Of a stretch of 22,265 nucleotides of DNA, positions 15,750 through 22,265 are shown in pieces; position 1 is the stretch's first letter; the number at the start of each line of letters is the position of its first letter. Below the pieces are notes generated by a model. It saw only the letters and a list, made by a program, of their open reading frames with translations. It searched no databases and was not told the origin of the DNA. This stretch comes from Acidobacteriota bacterium (GTDB taxonomy: Bacteria; Acidobacteriota; Terriglobia; Terriglobales; Acidobacteriaceae). The position numbers and the translations under genes were made by a program. Where the stretch lies: NCBI GenBank assembly GCA_003225655.1, contig QIAW01000532.1, positions 1-22,265 on the forward strand, written 5' to 3'.

Positions 15750-18086
15750 CTACTGCACGGAGAAATTGCAGACCGTGTTCGAGCCGGTGGAAGCGACGAC
15801 GCCAAAATTGTCGAGAATAGAGGCGGTAGCCTGTTCCGTACGGAAGTTGAAGTTCGTGCCCACGGTCAACTCCGTCCCACCTGGAGGCGTGACAAAGATC
15901 GAATAAGTGTGGGCCGGAATATTGACTGCCAGACGGAAGTGGTACGTCTTTCCGCCCGAGTAAGGTATGGTCGACGCTGCCGTATAAGCGCTGCCACTGC
16001 GGGCATCGATGTTTCCGGAAGGATTGAAACGCGCCAGGGTGGCAAAGCCGGTGTAGGCGGTCTGCGCGCCATGCGAGAGCCCCATCACGCTGTTGATGGG
16101 CGAGGCCGAAGGCGTGCCGTCAAACACCGCGGTGAAGGTTCCCGTCTGGGATGCAAAGGGGCTGTTCTGCCACGTGGTGCCGGCGGTTACGCATGTGCTT
16201 CCTGTCGGATTGACTATTAACGTTACATTCCTGGTATGCGCCAAACTGCCGCTGGTTCCATGAATTGTGAGCGTATAGGTTCCAGGCGCCGTCGTGCTGG
16301 AAGTGGAGACACTCAGCGTCGAAGTGCCCGACCCGGTTACCGAAGCAGGAGTGAATCCACCGGCCGCCCCTGACGGCAGGCCACTTACGGCGAGAGATAC
16401 GGTGCCGGTGAATCCATTGAGCGCGGATACCGTTACTGTATAGCTGGTGCTATTACCCACGGTTACAGTCTGCGAACCCGGCATAGCTGAGACTGAGAAA
16501 TCTGGATTGCCGTTATTCAGCAGTCCATAGACGCAGAATCCCCCGCTGCCGGCATTCGCGGTTCCAAAGCTGGGCAGATACACCTTGCCGTTGGCGATGG
16601 TGGGTGGAGCCATTTTGGAATAGTTGTTGCAGTTATCACGGGTGCTGTCCTGCAGCGAATTCCATAACTCGTTGTTGATGTTGTTTGCGTCAAAAGCGTG
16701 CAGGATCCCGGGCCGCGAAGAGTGCCATGCGTCGCCGCTGGCCATAATCGCCCCCCAGAGAATTCCATTGGTGCTTCCGTTCGCCGAAAGCGAAAGCATT
16801 CCACCCGGATGTCCAGTGTTGGCGGTGGGACTGGCCATGAAGGGCGTGGTGGTGAATCGCGAGCCATTGAATTTAAACACGCGCAGCTTATCGGTCTGGG
16901 GCCACATGTAAAGCAGGGGACCGTTGACCGCGCTGTTCCAGAAGACGAAGCTGTGCAGGTGGCCCTTGCCGCCGCTCACCGTTGCCTGAAAATGTTGGAG
17001 CGCACTGGCATCACCTAAGTGACCAAGGTTGTTGGTATCCAGTAAATATAAGACGCCCTGCTTGCCTCCATTGATGACGAAGTTTGTACCCGGCAGCAAC
17101 ATGGGACCTGACGTATTAAAGTCTGCGTCGGTGCTGTCGAGCGTCGCATGATTGGCGACGGTGAACCAGTCAATCATGTGCAAAGAGGGGCTTAGCTTGA
17201 CGACGCTTTCACTAAAACGCGAAACCCCGTCCCAGGTGCCGTTGCCGGTCGTGACGTAAATGTTTCCGCTGGCATCGGCGGATGGGCCCGAACCCGAATG
17301 CCAGATAGCATTGCCCTTTCCCGAGGTGTTGGGCGAGCTATTGAACACTCCAATTTGCTGCAGCGTGCTGGCATTGTAGCCAATAAGGAAGCCGTGATAG
17401 GTATTCTGGTCGCAATGCGAGGAATAACCGAGATATACGTTTCCATTGGCCAGCAACAGGGCAGGCCGCTGATTTTCGTTCACGGCATTGAATCCAGAGG
17501 TTGTGATCTGCTTTGGGCCGCCGAATTTTTCCGCGCCTGTAGAAAGATCCAATGCATGCAGGTGTTGCGCAAAGCTGGTGCCGGAGGGACCAAGGGAGAC
17601 CACGTATAAAGTGTTGGTATTGTCATCAATGACCGGCGTGCCCACGATATTGATATTGCCGGTCATGTCGGTACAGCCAAAATGGCTGCTGGCGGCAATC
17701 GGAGCGCCAAAGCCAACGTCGCTTTGCGTCTTATGCCAGTATTGGGTGCCATTGTCGGCATCGAAGGCATAGACACTGTTGTGCACGGTCGTGATGTAGA
17801 CCACGTTATGCGTGCCGCCGGCGATGTTCACATTGGTGACAACCAGCGGCTGGCCATAAACCTGATCATCGACTGTCCGTTTGAACAGCATACCGAATTG
17901 GTTCACATTCACATTGCTGGGCGTGAGGATGGTCTCGTTCAAATTAGCACCCGTACGCAGGTTGTCGTTGTGCTGTGTGACAACGTTTACTTGGGCCAGA
18001 ACCGGAAGCGCCAGAAACAGTATGGTCAAGAGTACGATCAGTCGACGTCCGGTTAGTGTGGAAACAGCAGAGAATTCTTTGTTCAT
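15750..18086 (-). CDS. Secreted PQQ-like beta-propeller protein with Ig-like and C-terminal beta-sandwich domains
   Basis: A 778-aa exported protein. ATG 18086 has GAGGAG 7 nt upstream, and residues 1-31 are a signal peptide (basic start, then LIVLLTILFLALPVLAQ). Residues ~35-525 form repeated blades (e.g. VVYITTVHNSVYAFDADNG, LYVVSLGPSG, LYLLDTNN, ILHAFDANN), the pattern of PQQ-like propellers. Residues ~528-627 are an Ig/BACON-like segment (FSVSAMPGSQTVTVGNS...). Residues ~632-776 are a beta-rich domain (TWQNSPFASQTGTFTAVFDG...) often appended to secreted acidobacterial enzymes. No c-type haem CxxCH motif and no dehydrogenase Asp/Glu set were recognised, so binding of real PQQ is not shown; it may be structural or carbohydrate-associated. 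Confidence 0.88.
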   Translation of the reverse strand: MNKEFSAVSTLTGRRLIVLLTILFLALPVLAQVNVVTQHNDNLRTGANLNETILTPSNVNVNQFGMLFKRTVDDQVYGQPLVVTNVNIAGGTHNVVYITTVHNSVYAFDADNGTQYWHKTQSDVGFGAPIAASSHFGCTDMTGNINIVGTPVIDDNTNTLYVVSLGPSGTSFAQHLHALDLSTGAEKFGGPKQITTSGFNAVNENQRPALLLANGNVYLGYSSHCDQNTYHGFLIGYNASTLQQIGVFNSSPNTSGKGNAIWHSGSGPSADASGNIYVTTGNGTWDGVSRFSESVVKLSPSLHMIDWFTVANHATLDSTDADFNTSGPMLLPGTNFVINGGKQGVLYLLDTNNLGHLGDASALQHFQATVSGGKGHLHSFVFWNSAVNGPLLYMWPQTDKLRVFKFNGSRFTTTPFMASPTANTGHPGGMLSLSANGSTNGILWGAIMASGDAWHSSRPGILHAFDANNINNELWNSLQDSTRDNCNNYSKMAPPTIANGKVYLPSFGTANAGSGGFCVYGLLNNGNPDFSVSAMPGSQTVTVGNSTSYTVTVSALNGFTGTVSLAVSGLPSGAAGGFTPASVTGSGTSTLSVSTSSTTAPGTYTLTIHGTSGSLAHTRNVTLIVNPTGSTCVTAGTTWQNSPFASQTGTFTAVFDGTPSASPINSVMGLSHGAQTAYTGFATLARFNPSGNIDARSGSAYTAASTIPYSGGKTYHFRLAVNIPAHTYSIFVTPPGGTELTVGTNFNFRTEQATASILDNFGVVASTGSNTVCNFSVQ

Positions 18087-18216
18087 GAATTATCTCCTCA
18101 CGGTGTTTGTGCAGTTTCGTGGTGGAACTGTACAGATCGCGCTGGGGTATTTGCTTCCCGATGTCCAGTTGCGGGCAAGTTCTTGAATTACTGCTTCCTG
18201 CCTCGATGATGGCAGC

Positions 18217-18250
18217 GTAAACGTTTACAGTTATTTCCGGGTACTGTCAA
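18217..18250 (-). promoter_or_regulatory. Promoter with overlapping LacI-type palindrome for the beta-propeller gene
   Basis: On the minus strand a perfect -35 TTGACA (18250-18245) is followed after 17 bp by TAAACG (18227-18222) at the -10 position. That weak -10 is embedded in GTAAACGTTTAC (18217-18228), a perfect 12-bp palindrome with the central CG typical of LacI/GalR-family operators. A repressor here would block the promoter. The predicted leader is ~130 nt. Confidence 0.5.
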
Positions 18251-18588
18251 ATCAAATACATTAAACAATAACTTTGGAAAAACTCAAAAGTGTGCTGATC
18301 ATGCTTGGCGGATTAATAGAATGTGTTATTTTCATCTCTCGCAACCGTGGATCTCATCTGGATTCTGTTACGTGGATTCTGGAAAAGTTGCATGGAATTC
18401 TAAGGTTCAATCACCATGCTGTCGTTTTAGGATGCTTAAGGTAGTCGCCGGCATAAGTACCTTTATGACATTGCCATCGTTGATCTGCACGGCAACAACG
18501 AACGCGCGAAGCTGGCAGAGAGCACAGAGGTGACGCCATAAGGCCCAGGTCAGTTTCCCCGCATACCGGCCCTGGAAGATCTCAGATA
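18251..18588. other. Intergenic region without a supported gene
   Basis: AT-rich at the left, more GC-rich to the right. The right half encodes short frames on both strands (e.g. 18407-18613 on the minus strand) with no recognisable motif or ribosome binding site. GGATTCTG occurs twice (18359-18385), a minor repeat. The promoter of the gene at 18589 should lie here, but no clear -35/-10 pair was identified. Confidence 0.4.
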
Positions 18589-20862
18589 TTGGGTGAACCT
18601 TCTGCTTCCACAAGTCACAATGCAGCCGGAGTGGGTGTGGTATATCGAGTCTGTGCCTTCCTGAGCGCGTTCTTACTTTTCTCGCTTGAGCCGCTGGTCG
18701 TCAAAATGGCCCTGCCGCTCTATGGTGGCTCGGCGGCTGTCTGGGGCGCGGCGTACCTGTTTTTTACGCTTGCGTTGCTGTGCGGCTATCTCTATGCGCA
18801 CATGCTTGCGCGTCAGCCGTTGCTGCAGCAGGTCATCATCCATGGAGCTTTGCTGCTGGCCGCCGTATTTGTCCTTCCCATCCGAACTCCGTCTCAAGCT
18901 GCGTGTTCCGAATGTCCTGCTCCGCTTTCGTTACTGGTGGTCTTAATCGAGCGAATTGGCTTGCCTTTCATGGCGCTATCGGCTACGAGTCCGCTGCTGC
19001 AAGCATGGTGGGCGCGGCGTGGTGGGGAGGCCGGGAATCCTTACGCGTTGTTTGCGTTCAGTAATCTGGGCAGCATCGTTGCGCTTACTGCATATCCGTT
19101 TGCAGTCGAGCCGCTCCTCGGACTATCGGTCCAATCGCTTGTCTGGACTGGATGTTATGTCATGTTGATGCTCGTACAGTTCGCGATTGCTGCGAATCTG
19201 CTTTTGCAAGACAAGAACCCCGCGGGAGCGCCGACCGCTCGGCGGGATGCTTCCTCCGCCGGCCGGCCTCTCAACCAAAAGACGCCTGCAAATAAAGAGC
19301 AGGCTGGTTCCCCGATCAGCCGAGGGAGTCGCACAAAGTGGACCGCCATTTCCGCGCTGCAGGTGCTGTTGCTGCTGGGATTGACGAATCATCTTTCTAC
19401 AGAGATTGCCCCAATCCCGTTTGTACGGACATTGCCGCTTGCGCTTTACCTGCTGGCATTCGTGGTCGTGTTTGCGGGGCTTCGCCGGCTCCGCTCGCTA
19501 GGTGTCATCCAAGCGCTGCCCTTTACTCTCTTGCCGGTCATCGTACTGCTCGCACTGCATGAAAAGGTTTCGCTCGTTCCGTACGTTGCACTCCATCTCG
19601 CGGCATTTTTTGTTCTCCTGGTGGGCTTGACGGCGCGGTTGGCTTTGTTGCGTCCACCGGTCGCGGAGCTGACCGAATTCTACGTCTGGGTCGCGGCAGG
19701 AGGAGCACTCGGAGGGGTCGTCGAAGTCTTTCTTGTTCCGCATTTTTTTACGACGATTGCCGAATATCCAATCGCGATCGTTCTTGCGTGTCTGCTGTTG
19801 CCTTCATCAGCGTCTCGGCCTGCCGGCTGGTTTCGGTGGGTTCTCGATGCAGGCGCCGGAATCCTTCTCGCCTTTGGTGCCCTGCTGATGGTGAGGTGGG
19901 CCCCCCTTGAGCATGCAGGCATCGCCGCAACCGAACGATTGTGGCTTGCGATCGCTGCCGGACTGGCGCTCCTGTTCTTCCGCCGCCGTCTCCGCTTTGC
20001 CATTGCCGTGGCGGCACTGCTGGCAGCCGGCGCCATTCTCCCCGATGAGAACGGCCAGCCGCTCCTGCGCGAGCGCAATTTCTTCGGATCCAAGCGGGTT
20101 GTGGTTGATTCACAGCAGCGCTTCCATTTTTTTGTCTCTGCTGGCACCATACACGGCATCCAGTTGGTTGATCCGGGCTCGGCAAGCGAGCCGGCTGCGT
20201 ACTACTCGAGGTCTGGTCCTTTAGGCGACATCTTTCAGTGGGGAAGCGAGCGTTTCGGAAACCGTGAAATCGGGGTTGTAGGTATGGGCATCGGCTCTAC
20301 CGCTTGTTATCGGCAGCCGGGACAGCGGTGGACATTTTACGAACTTGATCCTGCTGTGGTTGCCATTGCGCGCGATCCCGATATCTTCTCCGTCTTCGAT
20401 ACGTGCGGAGCAGATGCCACAGTTGTGCTGGGCGATGGAAGGCTTCGATTGTCTGAAGATGTATCGCGACGCTATGCTTTACTGATCCTCGATGCTTATT
20501 CGGGCGATCAAGTCCCGGTTCACTTGCTTACTCGGGAAGCGCTGGCTCTATATCTCGCCAGAATCTCGAATGACGGCATTCTCGCTTTTCACATTTCGAA
20601 TCGCAACTTCGATCTCGCCCCGGTATTGACAGCACTGGCAGCCGACGCCAATTTGTCGGTGCTCGAGCGCGATGATCTGGGACTTTCCATGGAGGATGTA
20701 AAAATGGGCAAAATGACGTCGCGCTGGATTGTGATGGCCAGGCAGGGCCAGATGCTCCCCGGTATCAGCGCCGATCCACGCTGGCACATGCCTACTGCCA
20801 ATCCTGACTTGCCGCTGTGGACGGATGACTATTCGAGCCTGGCGCGCGTGTTGCAATTCTGA
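18589..20862 (+). CDS. Multi-spanning membrane protein fused to a spermidine-synthase-like domain
   Basis: A 757-aa protein starting at TTG 18589 with GGAAG 10 nt upstream; a downstream GTG near residue 16 is also possible. Residues ~18-480 hold about ten or more hydrophobic segments with the family features FLLFSLEPLVVKM and SNLGSIVALTAYPF, interrupted by a polar Pro/Ala/Lys-rich loop (~207-250). Residues ~495-757 form a Rossmann methyltransferase-like domain: VVGMGIGST (563-571), FYELDP (acidic ribose-binding residue, ~583-588), LGDGRLRL (614-621), LILDAYSGDQVPVHLLT (632-648) and WTDDYSSL near the end. It is annotated in databases as fused MFS/spermidine synthase. The substrate is unknown: the core fold suggests aminopropyl transfer or a related reaction at the membrane, but true spermidine synthesis is not demonstrated. 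Confidence 0.88.
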   Translation: MGEPSASTSHNAAGVGVVYRVCAFLSAFLLFSLEPLVVKMALPLYGGSAAVWGAAYLFFTLALLCGYLYAHMLARQPLLQQVIIHGALLLAAVFVLPIRTPSQAACSECPAPLSLLVVLIERIGLPFMALSATSPLLQAWWARRGGEAGNPYALFAFSNLGSIVALTAYPFAVEPLLGLSVQSLVWTGCYVMLMLVQFAIAANLLLQDKNPAGAPTARRDASSAGRPLNQKTPANKEQAGSPISRGSRTKWTAISALQVLLLLGLTNHLSTEIAPIPFVRTLPLALYLLAFVVVFAGLRRLRSLGVIQALPFTLLPVIVLLALHEKVSLVPYVALHLAAFFVLLVGLTARLALLRPPVAELTEFYVWVAAGGALGGVVEVFLVPHFFTTIAEYPIAIVLACLLLPSSASRPAGWFRWVLDAGAGILLAFGALLMVRWAPLEHAGIAATERLWLAIAAGLALLFFRRRLRFAIAVAALLAAGAILPDENGQPLLRERNFFGSKRVVVDSQQRFHFFVSAGTIHGIQLVDPGSASEPAAYYSRSGPLGDIFQWGSERFGNREIGVVGMGIGSTACYRQPGQRWTFYELDPAVVAIARDPDIFSVFDTCGADATVVLGDGRLRLSEDVSRRYALLILDAYSGDQVPVHLLTREALALYLARISNDGILAFHISNRNFDLAPVLTALAADANLSVLERDDLGLSMEDVKMGKMTSRWIVMARQGQMLPGISADPRWHMPTANPDLPLWTDDYSSLARVLQF

Positions 20863-20934
20863 TTTGTCCGTTGTTGCGAGTTTTGGGACCATAAGTTTTA
20901 ACCTGCTGGCGGTTTTGGAAGGATTACCTCCCCC

Positions 20935-20962
20935 TTGACTTAGCGGTCTATTCTTATATAAT
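20935..20962 (+). promoter_or_regulatory. Near-consensus sigma-70 promoter of the IclR gene
   Basis: TTGACT (20935-20940), a 16-bp spacer, and TATAAT (20957-20962). Transcription should start around 20969, within a few bases of the GTG start at 20971. No Shine-Dalgarno sequence lies between. Confidence 0.75.
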
Positions 20963-20970
20963 GACGCACC

Positions 20971-21879
20971 GTGTCACATAGTAAGACAACCCGCGCCGGT
21001 CACTCTCCCTACAAGATTCAGGTACTTGATCGCGCTCTGGCCATCCTGGAAGCGCTCTCCCAAGACGGCCCTGACCTGACATTGGGCCAGATTTCCGAAT
21101 CGCTGGGGTTGCACAAGAGCACTGCGCACCGCCTGATCATGGTCTTGGAGCGCCACAAATTGCTGGAAAAACACGCGGAAAGAGGCAAATACCGGCTCGG
21201 ACTCAAGCTCTTTGAATTGGGAACAAGGGCGGTATCGCAGCTTGACTTACGTGAGCGCGCGCGCCCATTCCTGGAGAGAGCTGTTCTCGAAACCGGGGAG
21301 ACGGTGCATTTGTGCGTCTATGATGACGGCGAGGTGGTGTACGTTGACAAGGTGGAACCAGGACGAAGTGTGCGCCTGGCTTCAAGCGTGGGACGCAGAA
21401 ATCCAGCCTACTGTACCGCCGTTGGCAAGGCCATTATGGCGCACTTGCCTGAGAGCCAGGTTGAGATTGCCGTACAAAAACATGGCCTGCGTCAACTGAC
21501 ACGAAAAACCGTCGGCACGATGGCAGAGTTGAAGGCCGAGTTGGTCAGTGTACGGGAAATTGGTTACGCGATTGACAACGAGGAGAACGAAGAGGGTGTC
21601 TGCTGCGTGGGAGCAGTGGTCCGTGATTTTTCTACAGACCCCGTGGCTGCGGTGAGCGTTTCCGGGCCGACATTCCGCATCGATGCAGAAAAGATTCCAG
21701 TTCTGGCCAAGTCCATAACGGCGGCGGCGGAGTCGCTATCGAAGGAACTTGGGTTTCACGCTATTGCTGAGCCAAAGAGTGGCGAGTTAAAGAATGGTGA
21801 GCCAAAGAGTGGCGGGAACGGCGGCAAAAAACCAGGGAAGCGGTCCAGGGCTCTGCGCGTCGGCTCTGCAAGTGCGTAA
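20971..21879 (+). CDS. IclR-family transcriptional regulator
   Basis: A 302-aa DNA-binding regulator. Residues ~13-75 are a winged helix-turn-helix (YKIQVLDRALAILEAL, LGQISESLGLHKSTAHRLIMVLERHKLLEK). Residues ~85-255 are the IclR effector domain (GETVHLCVYDDGEVVYVDKVE, GRRNPAYCTAVGKAIMAHLP, NEENEEGVCCVGAVVRD). The last ~35 residues are a low-complexity tail with a repeated EPKSGE/NGEPKSGG unit ending in basic residues, which is unusual for the family and looks like slippage growth. GTG 20971 is the start, since the ATG at 20961 reads only six codons before a stop. IclR regulators usually control aromatic or sugar-acid catabolism and often bind near the next gene, here at 22139. The effector is unknown. 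Confidence 0.9.
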   Translation: MSHSKTTRAGHSPYKIQVLDRALAILEALSQDGPDLTLGQISESLGLHKSTAHRLIMVLERHKLLEKHAERGKYRLGLKLFELGTRAVSQLDLRERARPFLERAVLETGETVHLCVYDDGEVVYVDKVEPGRSVRLASSVGRRNPAYCTAVGKAIMAHLPESQVEIAVQKHGLRQLTRKTVGTMAELKAELVSVREIGYAIDNEENEEGVCCVGAVVRDFSTDPVAAVSVSGPTFRIDAEKIPVLAKSITAAAESLSKELGFHAIAEPKSGELKNGEPKSGGNGGKKPGKRSRALRVGSASA

Positions 21880-22047
21880 TCGTTCGGCCTCAAGTTGATC
21901 GCCATAAACAGAGTTCAGCGGCGGCATCGGTGCGGGCTTTGAGCTTGGAGAAGCTCTTAATACTTGCCTTGATTGGCCATGTCCGGCGTTTTATTAGATG
22001 AACTTAAGATTTTGAGCAGCAATAGTTAAGTTAATATCTTGATTGGA

Positions 22048-22122
22048 GCGGCGGTAGGCAAATCGACGGGAACTCAGCATGGTTCTGAGCCCGCCGCCCT
22101 AAAAATAGGTCGCTTTTCGACC
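22048..22122 (+). promoter_or_regulatory. Structured 5' leader before the last gene
   Basis: GCGGCGG (22048-22054) pairs with CCGCCGC (22091-22097), with an inner CTCAG/CTGAG stem (22073-22077 and 22085-22089). A second hairpin, GGTCG-CTTTT-CGACC (22108-22122), ends 4 nt before GGAG (22127-22130). These could be an mRNA leader controlling translation. No known riboswitch consensus was recognised. Upstream, an inverted pair AACTTAA/TTAAGTT (22001-22007 and 22026-22032) might be an operator. Confidence 0.4.
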
Positions 22123-22138
22123 CAGCGGAGATAGAAAC

Positions 22139-22265
22139 ATGAGCACGCAAACATTACCTGCAGTCGATCGAATGGTTTTTCGCCAAACCAATGCGAAGAC
22201 CGGCCGCAACATTTCGGTTTCACCCAAGAACAGCACAAATCAGCACCTGACCTATGGACGCATTA
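22139..22265 (+). CDS. 5' end of an unidentified gene, possibly a sugar-acid isomerase (3' truncated)
   Basis: ATG 22139 follows GGAG by 8 nt and opens MSTQTLPAVDRMVFRQTNAK, continuing for 42 codons to the window edge with no stop. The visible residues have no signal peptide or membrane segment. The segment ending NSTNQHLTYGRI weakly recalls the N-terminus of KduI/IolB-type 5-deoxy-glucuronate isomerases, and an IclR regulator upstream would suit a uronate pathway. That is a guess from a short fragment; it could be any cytosolic enzyme. Confidence 0.65.
   Translation, partial: MSTQTLPAVDRMVFRQTNAKTGRNISVSPKNSTNQHLTYGRI

Noticed and set aside
18407..18613. 68-codon minus-strand frame upstream of the spermidine-synthase-like gene
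   Set aside because: No ribosome binding site or motif, and it overlaps the start of the next gene.
20961..20981. ATG at 20961 as start of the IclR gene
   Set aside because: It is in another frame and meets a stop after six codons.
1..22265. CRISPR array, tRNA, rRNA, insertion sequence or prophage genes
   Set aside because: Looked for by eye; no spaced identical repeats, cloverleaf, rRNA segment, transposase or phage motif was found.

Overview
The window looks like a chromosomal segment of an Acidobacteriota-type bacterium. This is inferred from the gene mix (multi-PAS hybrid kinase, large secreted beta-propeller proteins, Ser/Gly/Asn-rich FecR-like protein, orphan pqqA-like gene) and moderately high GC with mixed ATG/GTG/TTG starts. 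No rRNA, tRNA, CRISPR array or recognisable transposase was seen.

Layout. (1) 3-1418 (+): C-terminal part of a repeat-rich, low-complexity protein, with an intrinsic terminator. (2) 1503-1619: small palindromic intergenic element; 1624-2328 (-): putative lipoprotein with a Pro/Thr linker. (3) 2537-6139 (+): phosphoketolase (xfp) and acetate kinase (ackA), which together convert sugar phosphates to acetate and ATP. (4) 6321-8693 (+): cytochrome bd-type quinol oxidase, cydA and a cydB whose 3' end is broken by a deletion/frameshift; a perfect CRP/FNR-family-like palindrome lies upstream of cydA. (5) 8868-11577 (+): OmpR-family response regulator, overlapping sensor kinase, and a small exported PepSY-like protein. 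The regulator gene and the PepSY-like gene share a promoter pattern (11-bp-period TTCA direct repeat at a fixed distance from a -10), which suggests autoregulation plus a direct target. (6) 11776-15256 (-): very large PAS/GAF hybrid histidine kinase, split into two reading frames by an apparent deletion inside its third PAS domain. (7) 15570-15647 (-): a 25-codon gene for a PqqA-like peptide, between the kinase and a 778-aa secreted beta-propeller protein (15750-18086, -), whose likely promoter overlaps a perfect LacI-type palindrome. (8) 18589-20862 (+): membrane protein fused to a spermidine-synthase-like domain. (9) 20971-21879 (+): IclR-family regulator with a near-consensus promoter so close to its GTG that the mRNA is probably leaderless. 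(10) 22139-22265 (+): 5' end of a further gene preceded by a structured leader.

How the genes fit together. Blocks 3 and 4 form an energy module (acetyl-phosphate to ATP, and a high-affinity terminal oxidase). Blocks 5 and 6 are sensory. The IclR regulator probably controls the downstream gene, a possible sugar-acid catabolism gene. The points most worth a second look are the orphan pqqA-like gene, the shared response-regulator box, the CRP-like site at cydAB, and the two apparent out-of-frame deletions in otherwise well-conserved genes.
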